From NCBI RefSeq assembly GCF_021310995.1, contig NZ_CP054150.1:1178001-1242000 (forward strand): a stretch of 64,000 nt of DNA, in the 5' to 3' direction. The DNA is from Agrobacterium vaccinii. GTDB taxonomy: Bacteria > Pseudomonadota > Alphaproteobacteria > Rhizobiales > Rhizobiaceae. This document shows, one piece after another, positions 1-6,705 of this stretch. The stretch's first letter is position 1. Each line of letters begins with the position of its first letter. The notes under the pieces are model-generated. The model had not been told where the DNA came from, did not search any database, and saw only the letters and a list, made by a program, of their open reading frames with translations. The translations under genes were made by a program, and so were the position numbers.

Positions 1-20
1 GGAACTGTCATCACGCTCAT
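1..20 (-). CDS. Start of a further gene of the kinase/HopA1 operon (cut by window edge)
   Basis: On the minus strand the HopA1-like gene stops at 37-35. After 14 nt (AAGGAATTCTGGAG, a good Shine-Dalgarno) an ATG at 20-18 is followed by AGC GTG ATG ACA and stays open to the window edge. The spacing and strand make it the next gene of the same operon. Only six codons are visible, so no product can be named. By analogy with class V lanthipeptide loci it could be a cyclase, a transporter or a second precursor, but that is inference only. Confidence 0.5.
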
Positions 21-34
21 CTCCAGAATTCCTT

Positions 35-1093
35 TCAGACGGGATAGGTATATAGGTCGCTGTTTCCGGCGCTCAGATGCGGTGCGGTCAACGAAAGACC
101 GGCCTCGGCAAAGCGCTTTTCGAGATAGTCCAGCCGCGTTTCCACCGACTGACTGCCCGCCGCCCAGGCGCGCACGATCGCGTCGGCCATCAGCATGGTG
201 CGGACCTGTCCGAAGCTCATGCCATAGCCAGGATCATCCGCCCCACCTACGCCACCGGTCAGTGATTTCGAAAACAGGGGCACGTCTGCTCCAATATCCG
301 GTGCCGTCTCTACAAACGCATCGCGCAGCAGCGCGAGCATGAACGGCAGGTGCCTGCGCGCAAGGTAGAACACGGTGCTGTCCGTGCGGTCGTAAGTGGA
401 AGGGTCCAGCAGTGTTTTCGCGCGAAACGGCACCGCGTAACCATTCAAAAGCCCCGCCAACAGCGCCATCAAAGACACGACCGTTTCTGGTCTTGTGTTG
501 AGATAAAGCCGTGCCAGCGCGGCATCGTCATGATCGCAATGCGGCACATGCCCGGTGATGTGGTAAAAGGCCGACTGAACCTGTGATGACGCCAGTGGCA
601 GCAGGATCGAGACATTGCTGTTGACCTGCACAGGGCCAGGCGAAGAAAGAGTGAAGGCGCCAGGAAGAACGTGGCGACAGCAATCGCCCTTGCGCACGTG
701 GATCGCACCACTCGCATCCGTCTTGTAGACCTGCCACTGCTGAGACCAGCGTGAGCCCTCCGGGAATGCAGCGCGAAGCTGCGATAGCAGGTCGACATCC
801 GTTGCCATGTTCTTCGGTGCGGGCGGGTCTGGAGTAAAGGGCCGCGCATAGGCCGCATCGTAAAGCGCTGGCCACAGGGCCTCCGAAAGCCGGGTCGTCA
901 CAGGCTTTGGTGGTTCCGACGGTGCGGCGGGCGGGAGCGTCACCACAGGTCGGTTGCCTATCCTGAACTGCCCCAGATTGATGATTTTGACCGCGCCGAG
1001 AATGTCAGCCAGCGATGGCTGCAACTGCGTTGGCAGGGTGATGGGCTGTGTGCGGGTTGCGACGAATGTTCGATCAATGGCGTTCATCATCAT
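35..1093 (-). CDS. HopA1-like protein, putative phosphothreonine lyase of a RiPP synthetase
   Basis: A 352-residue protein. Its C-terminal half (about residues 165-350) reads like the HopA1 effector family: FYHITGH near 176, RLYLN near 195, VPFRAKTL near 221 and YDRTDSTVFYL near 234. In class V lanthipeptide synthesis, HopA1-like proteins remove phosphate from phosphorylated Ser/Thr to give dehydro-amino acids. The N-terminal part (1-160) is less recognisable and includes a Pro-rich stretch near 52-66 and a Cys pair (DCCR near 137). There is no signal peptide, so it should act in the cytoplasm. Its ATG lies inside the stop of the kinase gene (ATGA overlap), which implies translational coupling and a two-protein enzyme. 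The family call rests on recalled motifs; the lyase role is inferred from the kinase neighbour and Thr/Cys-rich substrate. Confidence 0.72.
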   Translation of the reverse strand: MMMNAIDRTFVATRTQPITLPTQLQPSLADILGAVKIINLGQFRIGNRPVVTLPPAAPSEPPKPVTTRLSEALWPALYDAAYARPFTPDPPAPKNMATDVDLLSQLRAAFPEGSRWSQQWQVYKTDASGAIHVRKGDCCRHVLPGAFTLSSPGPVQVNSNVSILLPLASSQVQSAFYHITGHVPHCDHDDAALARLYLNTRPETVVSLMALLAGLLNGYAVPFRAKTLLDPSTYDRTDSTVFYLARRHLPFMLALLRDAFVETAPDIGADVPLFSKSLTGGVGGADDPGYGMSFGQVRTMLMADAIVRAWAAGSQSVETRLDYLEKRFAEAGLSLTAPHLSAGNSDLYTYPV

Positions 1094-2202
1094 GCTCCGG
1101 GGTCTGCGAGGCCGAACAGTTGCTGCACGGCACTGCGCGGATCGTTGAAAATGCTGGTTGCCGTGCGGATGGCGAGAACCGCCGAGGCCGAAATCTCCGG
1201 TGTCGCCTGCGCGATTTCATAAGCCGTGAGATCGAGCCGCGCCGCTGCGAAACGGGCGCATCGGTCTTTCGCTTGCACCTGCTGTTGCGCTGTCAGTGAG
1301 AATGCTGCGGTGTAGGCGGTCCAGAACGCTTTGCAGCATGCCTGTGCACGTGCGATGTCTTCCGTCGGTGCCGGGCCAAGGAATTGTCCCTGCGCGGAAA
1401 AGCGCCCAACGATGACGGGTTGCATGAAGCTTGCGAGCACGCACGCCACGTCCCACGCGGCATCCCCAAGGTCCGCCAGTTCCCAGTCTATCAGTTGAAC
1501 ACTCGCCTTGGCGTTTTCATCCGGCTGAGAAACGAGGAAGTTTTCCCATTTCAGATCGCCATGAATGAGACAGCCGCGCTGCCATTCGGCTTTCAGCAGT
1601 GCCATATGCGCTTTTAATCCCGGCTCCTTGCGAACAGCCGCCAGAACACCCTTTGCACCACCGCTCATGTTCGGCATCATCGTTTCGCCAAAATCGGAAA
1701 AGCTCAGTATCCATGGTGGCTGCACTGGGAACACACCCTGTTTCGCAGCAGTGCCCAGAATGTCGGTCGCGTGGCCGTGGCATGTGGATAGCAGGGTGCC
1801 CAGTTGCGTCGCAATGTCCTCCATCGCGCCAGCAACCGCTGAAACCCGCATTTGATAAAAAGTAAGGCTTTGCGAATTCGGCACCAGATCGACCGCCAGC
1901 AAATGCCGGGTCTTATCGTAATGGCGAATCTGCGGCATGAGCGCTTTCAGGTCCGCAGTCGAAACACCGCTGTCTGCCAGTGCGTAAAGCGTTGCCTCGC
2001 GCTGTACCGACTGCATCGTTTCGGCTGCAACAAGGGGAATTTGCTTGACGAAAAGGCCGGTTCCATCCCGGCGCAAAACCTTGAAGTTTCTGTTGCGACG
2101 CCCAGCCTCGACAATGGTAATGTCATCATCGAGAAGCTCAGTTGCCGAAAGTACGCGTCGATCCATGAGATAAGGCACGAGTGTGCCGCTGGTCAGATAC
2201 AT
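1090..2202 (-). CDS. APH-fold kinase, putative lanthipeptide-type Ser/Thr kinase
   Basis: A 370-residue aminoglycoside-phosphotransferase-fold kinase. Visible motifs are the ATP-binding lysine in LFVKQIP (K53), a helix glutamate in VQREA (E69), the catalytic loop HGDLKWENF (H214, D216, N221) and the metal-binding IDWELADLGD (D239). The family phosphorylates small molecules or, in class V lanthipeptide systems, precursor Ser/Thr side chains. Lying between a Thr/Cys-rich repeat protein and a HopA1-like lyase, it is best read as the kinase half of a split dehydratase. The start is supported by GGGGA seven bases upstream. A hairpin at 2280-2305 separates it from the upstream precursor gene. An ordinary antibiotic or choline kinase is the alternative, but the HopA1 coupling argues against that. 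Confidence 0.82.
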   Translation of the reverse strand: MYLTSGTLVPYLMDRRVLSATELLDDDITIVEAGRRNRNFKVLRRDGTGLFVKQIPLVAAETMQSVQREATLYALADSGVSTADLKALMPQIRHYDKTRHLLAVDLVPNSQSLTFYQMRVSAVAGAMEDIATQLGTLLSTCHGHATDILGTAAKQGVFPVQPPWILSFSDFGETMMPNMSGGAKGVLAAVRKEPGLKAHMALLKAEWQRGCLIHGDLKWENFLVSQPDENAKASVQLIDWELADLGDAAWDVACVLASFMQPVIVGRFSAQGQFLGPAPTEDIARAQACCKAFWTAYTAAFSLTAQQQVQAKDRCARFAAARLDLTAYEIAQATPEISASAVLAIRTATSIFNDPRSAVQQLFGLADPGA

Positions 2203-2279
2203 CGGTTTTCCCCAAGGCCGGATTGATGTGCTTCCAAGGAAGCCGCTGAAACCGAGCCGCAGTGCTGGCTCGAAATAGT

Positions 2280-2305
2280 CCCATCGGCCGCGAGCGGCCG
2301 ATGGG
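2280..2305 (-). promoter_or_regulatory. Strong intercistronic hairpin between precursor and kinase genes
   Basis: A perfect 11-bp stem (2280-2290 pairing with 2295-2305) closes a 4-nt loop, in the 147-nt gap between the precursor stop and the kinase start. No U-tract follows on the minus strand, so it looks like a partial terminator or RNA-stabilising/processing hairpin. Such elements between precursor and enzyme genes commonly let a RiPP operon make much more precursor than enzyme; that role is inferred here. Confidence 0.6.
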
Positions 2306-2349
2306 TTGAACTCATGTCACCTGTTGATGACATACGTCAGACATTCCTC

Positions 2350-3540
2350 TTACTGGCCCGTGCAATGAATGTGCGTCGGGTTGCAAACAGTGGCCAGAGT
2401 ACCGCAGCCGATGGATGTCGGCGGTGTCACCGTTGCCTGTGCAGCCGCCGCTGCGCCATTGCAGATGATGGGAACACCCGTCTGCGGGCAAATCGGCGTG
2501 ATGTTGGTGATCTGGCACACCGGCGTCAGTGTGATGCTCTGCTGTTGTTGCTGCTGAGGCGCTGCCGCCTGCTGAATTGCCACACCACCACTGCAAACAA
2601 TCGGGATGCCCGTGGAGCAAATCGGCGTAAGCGTAATCTGGCACACTGGCGTCAGCGTAATGCTCTGCTGCTGCTGCGGGGCTGGCGCCTGCTGATAGGC
2701 GGCTGCACCATTGCAGATGATGGGAACACCTGTCGTGGGGCAAATCGGCGTGATGTTGGTGATCTGGCAGACAGGCGTGAGCGTGATGCCCTGTTCCTGC
2801 TGCTGCTGCGGGGCTGGCGCCTGCTGATAGGCAGCCGCACCGTTGCAGATGATGGGAACGCCTGTCGTCGGGCAAATCGGTGTGATGTTGGTGATCTGGC
2901 ACACTGGTGTGAGTGTGATGCCCTGTTCCTGCTGCTGTTGAGGCGCTGCCGCCTGCTGATTAGCCGCGCCACCATAGCAAACAAATGGGATGCCTGTGGA
3001 GCAAATCGGCGTAAGCGTAATCTGGCACACTGGCGTCAGCGTAATGCTCTGCTGTTGCTGCTGCATATCGCCAGCTGGCTGCGGTGGCATGACGGTGAGT
3101 TGCGGGCACGGGTTTGTAGACGTGTGGCAGCCTGGAATATTGGTCGGCTGGCAATGAAAGTATGCCGTCGGACCAACAGGCGTCTGCTGCCCTTGATGAG
3201 CAGGAGGCTGGCAATGCTGAACCGCAGTCTGGCAACCAGGCATGCTTGTCTGCGGGCAATGCAGGTAGGCTGTCTGCCCAATCGGCGTCTGCTGTCCCTG
3301 ACCAGCTGGAGGCTGGCAATGCTGGACCGCAGTCTGGCAACCAGGCATGCTCGTCTGTGGGCAATGCAGGTAAGCCGTCGGGCCGTACGGTCCCTGCTGG
3401 TTCTGATCAGCTGGCGGCTGGCAATACTGCACGGCGGTCTGGCAACCAAGAAGGCTTGTTGGCGGGCAATGCCAATAGGCCGTAGGGCCGACGATAGTCT
3501 GCGCGGCTGCTGGCTGGCAGCCGAAAGAGGTGTAGGTCAT
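2350..3540 (-). CDS. Thr/Cys-rich tandem-repeat protein, candidate multi-core RiPP precursor
   Basis: A 396-residue protein with no recognisable enzymatic domain, signal peptide or leader. Residues 18-148 hold four type A units with an exact 35-residue period. Residues 165-363 hold five type B units of 42-44 residues separated by Q/A/P-rich linkers (AAAPQQQQEQ-like). A unique Cys-rich tail ends the protein (TSIGC, TLATVC, THIHC). It has 31 cysteines and every one has a Thr 3-6 residues N-terminal to it: T-x4-C three times per type A unit, T-P-[VI]-C twice and T-G-x4-C once per type B unit. That register is what methyllanthionine ring formation needs, and the next two genes are a kinase and a HopA1-like lyase. 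Alternatives are a disulfide-rich structural protein or a metal-binding protein. The ATG at 3540 follows a weak GGGA. Confidence 0.8.
   Translation of the reverse strand: MTYTSFGCQPAAAQTIVGPTAYWHCPPTSLLGCQTAVQYCQPPADQNQQGPYGPTAYLHCPQTSMPGCQTAVQHCQPPAGQGQQTPIGQTAYLHCPQTSMPGCQTAVQHCQPPAHQGQQTPVGPTAYFHCQPTNIPGCHTSTNPCPQLTVMPPQPAGDMQQQQQSITLTPVCQITLTPICSTGIPFVCYGGAANQQAAAPQQQQEQGITLTPVCQITNITPICPTTGVPIICNGAAAYQQAPAPQQQQEQGITLTPVCQITNITPICPTTGVPIICNGAAAYQQAPAPQQQQSITLTPVCQITLTPICSTGIPIVCSGGVAIQQAAAPQQQQQQSITLTPVCQITNITPICPQTGVPIICNGAAAAAQATVTPPTSIGCGTLATVCNPTHIHCTGQ
2452..3048 (-). repeat. Type B tandem repeats: five units of 42-44 codons
   Basis: Units start at residues 165, 207, 251, 293 and 335. 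Each carries ITLTPVC, then QITNITPIC or QITLTPIC, then TGVPIIC or a close variant, then a Gly/Ala/Gln/Pro linker. Two subtypes alternate: units 2, 3 and 5 have NITPIC, units 1 and 4 have the LTPICSTGIP form. All Cys and the paired Thr are invariant, while the linkers vary in length by two residues. Confidence 0.9.
3097..3489 (-). repeat. Type A tandem repeats: four units of 35 codons
   Basis: In-frame units begin at residues 18, 53, 88 and 123 of the repeat protein, an exact 105-bp period. Consensus pieces are GPTAYLHC, PQTSMPGC and QTAVQHC, followed by QPPA and a Q/G linker. The first unit varies (WHC, LLGC, QYC) and the fourth is divergent at its end (HTSTNPC). The middle two are nearly identical, which suggests recent duplication or homogenisation. 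Confidence 0.9.
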
Positions 3541-3665
3541 CGATCAAATCCCGATTTTTCGTTGAAGGGAGCTCTGTGACATGTCTGGAGAGCGCAGCCT
3601 GCCGAGAGCAACCACCGGTAATTGCTTGGCGTACTCCTAACTCGCCTTTGACGAGAAAATTTCTA

Positions 3666-3708
3666 TTGCACTTTTTAAAGTTGTGCAATTAAAAAATACA
3701 TTTATAAC
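3666..3708. promoter_or_regulatory. Divergent AT-rich promoter region with palindrome
   Basis: The 276-bp gap between the precursor (minus) and subtilase (plus) genes has an AT-rich core. TTGCAC (3666-3671) and GTGCAA (3683-3688) form an inverted repeat spaced by 11 bp, with a nested ACTTT-TT-AAAGT palindrome at 3670-3681. On the minus strand TTGCAC could be a -35 with TAGAAA 17 bp downstream. On the plus strand TTGTGC (3681-3686) and TATAAC (3703-3708) are spaced 16 bp. The palindrome would therefore touch both promoters, as a shared operator would. This is by-eye assignment only. Confidence 0.4.
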
Positions 3709-3816
3709 GAGTAATTGGAAATTTACAGTCGGATTGCGTGTGTAAGCGATACGATCACTTCCCAGCAAATCCGGCCTTTCCGAAGTATCGACCTCCCGCT
3801 TTAGGAGAAGAGAGCC

Positions 3817-5418
3817 ATGACATCCGATACAACCGATATCAACAATGAGAGCCCAGCCGAGCCGGAGCGTCCGTCCGGTCGCTTCATCATTTCGCACCGC
3901 ATGGCACAGTACCGCGATGGCCGCGCTCGCCGCTCTGCCAAGGCCAATTTCAGCGACCGTTTGACGCGCGCTCTCGGTGGCGGAATGGATATCGTCAGCG
4001 ACAATGGTGTGGAGAGGGACAATGTACGCCGCGTGCTTGTCGTAAACGCGGATGAGAACGAGTTGCTGGCAAAGACGCGCGACCTTTCACCCGATACGAT
4101 TGTAGAGCGGGAAGCGTTACGCTGGCCAGCATCATTGCGACTTGCCCCCTGGGGCACGCCATTACCCACATCCGCACCGCCCTCTGTCCAGTCGGCGAGC
4201 AACACAGCGGCAGGCCCGCTTCCTTTTACGCTCAACTTGACATCATCAGGTGCGCCGCTCTTTAATGCGCAGGTGGAATTCGGGCTGACAGCTCTCACGC
4301 CGGGCGCTCACCCCTCCAGCAGCAGCATCATGGTCACGACGGACGCGCACGGTCTGGCGTCCTGTCAGTTCGACGCGACCCAATGGTTTCCGGTCTCCGC
4401 ACAGATTTCGCCACATGGGGCGGTTTGGTCAGGCATGGTTGTTCGCCCCGTTTCGGGCAGCATCATCAATCTCGATCCACTGCCGGCGGCAGGCCCGTTG
4501 GGCTGGTGGCATCAGCTTGCGGGAATCAATGCATTCGATGCACAGGCGGGCACGGGCATCCGCGTCGGCGTCATCGATTCCGGCCTGGGTCCCCATCCAT
4601 ATCTCGATCACATCGTTGCTGCCGGTGCGTTCATCGACGGCGGTTTTCAGCCGGGGGCTGACGCTACCACCGATGTCATCTGGCATGGAACGCATGTGTC
4701 GGGCCTCATCGGTGCGCGTCCTCCCGCAGACAGCCGCGAATATGCAGGGCTCGCGCCGGGTGCGGATGTTTTTACCGCAAGGGTTTTCGCGCCGGGCAGG
4801 GGGGCGAACCAGGGCGACATTGCCGCCGCCATCGATGCAATGGTCAATGCCCATGAGGTGGATCTGATCAATCTTAGCCTAGGCGGCACGCCATCCGCCA
4901 TCGAATATGATGCCGTTCTCGCAGCCTACGGGCGCGGCGCGCTCTGTATCTGCGCAGCCGGGAATAATTTCGGTCAGCCGGTTCTGGCGCCTGCTAGCTA
5001 TCCACTCTCGGTGGCGGTGTCGGCGGTAACGAGACCGGGGACATACCCCGTCTATAATCTCGCCAATCTCACCACACCGCCTCAGGCAGATCATTACGCA
5101 AGAAATGGCTTGTTTTTGCCCACCTATTCCAATTTCGGGCCACAGATCGCCATCACCGCCGGTGGCTCAGCCGTCATCTCCACCGTCCCGGCCACAGACG
5201 AGGATGCCGCACCTTACGCCGACATGTCGGGTACATCCATGGCTACACCTGTCACCACTGGCGCGCTCGCGGTCATGCTCTCGCGAGACGCGATATACAC
5301 CAGCCTGCAACGAACCTCCGCTCGCGCCAAATATGCACGCGCTATTCTTGAACAAAGCGCGCTGACCATCGGCCTCCCGCCGCAATACCAGGGCAACGGC
5401 CTCAGCCGCGCGCAATAA
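3817..5418 (+). CDS. Cytoplasmic subtilisin-family (S8) serine protease, putative RiPP maturase
   Basis: A 533-residue subtilase. The catalytic domain starts near 240 and shows the triad Asp254 (GVIDSG), His290 (WHGTHVSG) and Ser474 (MSGTSMATP), plus the oxyanion Asn383 (CAAGNN). Residues 60-105 resemble an I9-type pro-domain strand (RRVLVVNADENELL). Residues about 135-215 look like a beta-sandwich or carboxypeptidase-regulatory-like insert (TLNLTSSGAPLFNAQVEF). There is no signal peptide, so it should stay in the cytoplasm, unlike degradative subtilases. GGAGAAG precedes the ATG. It is transcribed away from the Thr/Cys repeat protein across a shared promoter region. Subtilases remove leaders or linkers in several RiPP pathways; cutting the Q-rich linkers of the neighbour is a reasonable inference. 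Confidence 0.85.
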   Translation: MTSDTTDINNESPAEPERPSGRFIISHRMAQYRDGRARRSAKANFSDRLTRALGGGMDIVSDNGVERDNVRRVLVVNADENELLAKTRDLSPDTIVEREALRWPASLRLAPWGTPLPTSAPPSVQSASNTAAGPLPFTLNLTSSGAPLFNAQVEFGLTALTPGAHPSSSSIMVTTDAHGLASCQFDATQWFPVSAQISPHGAVWSGMVVRPVSGSIINLDPLPAAGPLGWWHQLAGINAFDAQAGTGIRVGVIDSGLGPHPYLDHIVAAGAFIDGGFQPGADATTDVIWHGTHVSGLIGARPPADSREYAGLAPGADVFTARVFAPGRGANQGDIAAAIDAMVNAHEVDLINLSLGGTPSAIEYDAVLAAYGRGALCICAAGNNFGQPVLAPASYPLSVAVSAVTRPGTYPVYNLANLTTPPQADHYARNGLFLPTYSNFGPQIAITAGGSAVISTVPATDEDAAPYADMSGTSMATPVTTGALAVMLSRDAIYTSLQRTSARAKYARAILEQSALTIGLPPQYQGNGLSRAQ

Positions 5419-5450
5419 CGGCAACAAAGTCAGAAACGGGACTAAGACTG

Positions 5451-5482
5451 CTCCATTCGATCTCCAACGATGTCGAATGGAG
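5451..5482. promoter_or_regulatory. Hairpin between subtilase and the small downstream gene
   Basis: A perfect 10-bp inverted repeat, CTCCATTCGA (5451-5460) and TCGAATGGAG (5473-5482), with a 12-nt loop, lies 32 bp after the subtilase stop and 39 bp before the next ATG. No T-tract follows, so it is more likely an attenuator or processing site, or a protein-binding palindrome, than a full terminator. Confidence 0.5.
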
Positions 5483-5521
5483 CCAATTCGTGCGATACTT
5501 CACCTTCTCTGGGAGGACGAT

Positions 5522-5740
5522 ATGAGCAAATCGCGAAAAATCTACCGCATAACGTTCCGCCACGATGCTACCCCGCCAGCAAACTGGCAGACCATCATAT
5601 CCAACACGCCCGGCCTGACCCTGCTGGCTACGACCGGTCGCCACGCACGCATAGAAGCCGCGCCCGAGGCACTCGACACATTGCGTGCCATAATGGGTGA
5701 CGGCGTGATGATGGAGGAGGAGATGCAGCGTTATTTCTAA
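5522..5740 (+). CDS. Small I9/subtilase-propeptide-like protein
   Basis: A 72-residue protein starting at an ATG with a clear GGGAGGA seven bases upstream. YRITF near residue 8, then GLTLLATTGRHARIEAAP and LDTLRAIMG form a beta-alpha-beta-beta-alpha-like pattern reminiscent of stand-alone inhibitor I9 or subtilase pro-domains. Its position just after the subtilase gene suggests an intramolecular-chaperone or inhibitor role in trans. It could instead be a small substrate-recognition protein of the RiPP system. It lacks cysteines, so it is not itself a core peptide. The ORF is certain by RBS and context; the function is tentative. Confidence 0.6.
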   Translation: MSKSRKIYRITFRHDATPPANWQTIISNTPGLTLLATTGRHARIEAAPEALDTLRAIMGDGVMMEEEMQRYF

Positions 5741-5819
5741 AGGGAAGAGGCAAGGCGGCTACGCAGAGGCAAAATCGCTGACGCGTATTACACTTCTATG
5801 TCTTCAAGGAAAGATGAAA

Positions 5820-5895
5820 TGGTGGGCGATGAGAGACTCGAACTCCCGACATCCTCGGTGTAAACGAGGCGCTCTACCAACTGAGCTAATCGCCC
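5820..5895 (-). tRNA. tRNA-Val (anticodon TAC)
   Basis: On the minus strand the acceptor arms GGGCGAT and ATCGCCC pair, the D-arm reads AGCTCAGTTGGTAGAGC and the anticodon loop TTTACAC gives TAC. The T-arm contains GGAGTTCGAGTCTCT. CCA is encoded at the 3' end (5822-5820). Total length is 76 nt. Confidence 0.95.
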
Positions 5896-6506
5896 TTCGC
5901 GTCATGCAGATCGTGTCTGCCGCGTCGGTGGCCGTGATGTATTGGTATCGGAAAAAAACCGCAAGAGCTTTTGTGAAGTTTTTTTGTTTTTTTCGATTTT
6001 TGTGACGGCAGCTATTGGTCTTTCCTCATGGCTAAGACACCAAAAGCCCTGAAGGGAAGGGGGGGTGAGCGCGCAGTGGCGTATGGTTCTCTCTATTTTG
6101 TCCACAGCCTTACTGGCAGCATGGATGCTAAAGGTTCGCGCCGGAACCGAATTTTTGCTCCACTACAGAGTGGCCTCCTTTCGTTAAAGCTTCGATCGCT
6201 TCGTGAGCACGAATCCAAATGCGACTTACGAGTCGATTCATGCGCACCTACGAGCCCACCAACAGCTCCGCTTCCACTCCCCAATGGCTTTGAATAAATG
6301 CGGTCGTCGGTGGGCGAAAAAAATGGAAACAACAAAACTGCCGGGAAACCGGGCCTTCCTGGCGGTTTGTGAAATCAAAATGACAAAGCTTATTCTTTTG
6401 TCGTGAAAGCTGCTTGACACCCCACCGCGAACGCCTTAGTTAGCCGCTCAACGAACAGCCGAGGCGAGTTCGTGAGACGGGTTTCGGCCAGTCTTTTTGG
6501 GAATGT
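5896..6506. other. Intergenic region between tRNA-Val and tRNA-Asp genes
   Basis: I see no convincing gene in these 611 bases. Short ORFs here lack ribosome binding sites and coding-like composition. A TTGACA at 6414-6419 could be the -35 of the tRNA-Asp promoter, with only a poor -10 (TAGTTA, 17 bp later). T-rich stretches near 5980-6000 may terminate a transcript reading from the left. Confidence 0.5.
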
Positions 6507-6583
6507 GCGGGTGTAGCTCAGTTGGTTAGAGTGCCGGCCTGTCACGCCGGAGGTCGCGGGTTCGAGCCCCGTCACTCGCGCCA
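6507..6583 (+). tRNA. tRNA-Asp (anticodon GTC), copy 1
   Basis: Acceptor arms GCGGGTG and CACTCGC pair (with a G-T), the D-arm is AGCTCAGTTGGTTAGAGT and the anticodon loop CTGTCAC gives GTC. The T-arm reads GCGGGTTCGAGCCCCGT and CCA is encoded at 6581-6583. Total length is 77 nt. Confidence 0.97.
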
Positions 6584-6628
6584 TTCCTTCCTCGATATCT
6601 ACGGACTTCCAACAGTCCGACATAATGC

Positions 6629-6705
6629 GCGGGTGTAGCTCAGTTGGTTAGAGTGCCGGCCTGTCACGCCGGAGGTCGCGGGTTCGAGCCCCGTCACTCG
6701 CGCCA
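6629..6705 (+). tRNA. tRNA-Asp (anticodon GTC), copy 2
   Basis: Identical in sequence to the copy 122 bp upstream, including the encoded CCA at 6703-6705. A short hairpin (6710-6725) followed by a T-run at 6733-6738 lies just downstream and may terminate the tandem tRNA transcript. Confidence 0.97.

Noticed and set aside
2350..3540. CRISPR-like array
   Set aside because: The direct repeats are 105 and 126-132 bp, in frame and protein-coding, with no spacer pattern or cas genes.
2314..3579. A 421-codon plus-strand ORF, and other long antisense or shifted ORFs opposite the repeat protein
   Set aside because: They are mirror readings of the tandem repeats: Arg/Leu/Cys-rich nonsense without RBS. 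The minus-strand frame alone gives coherent Thr/Cys units.
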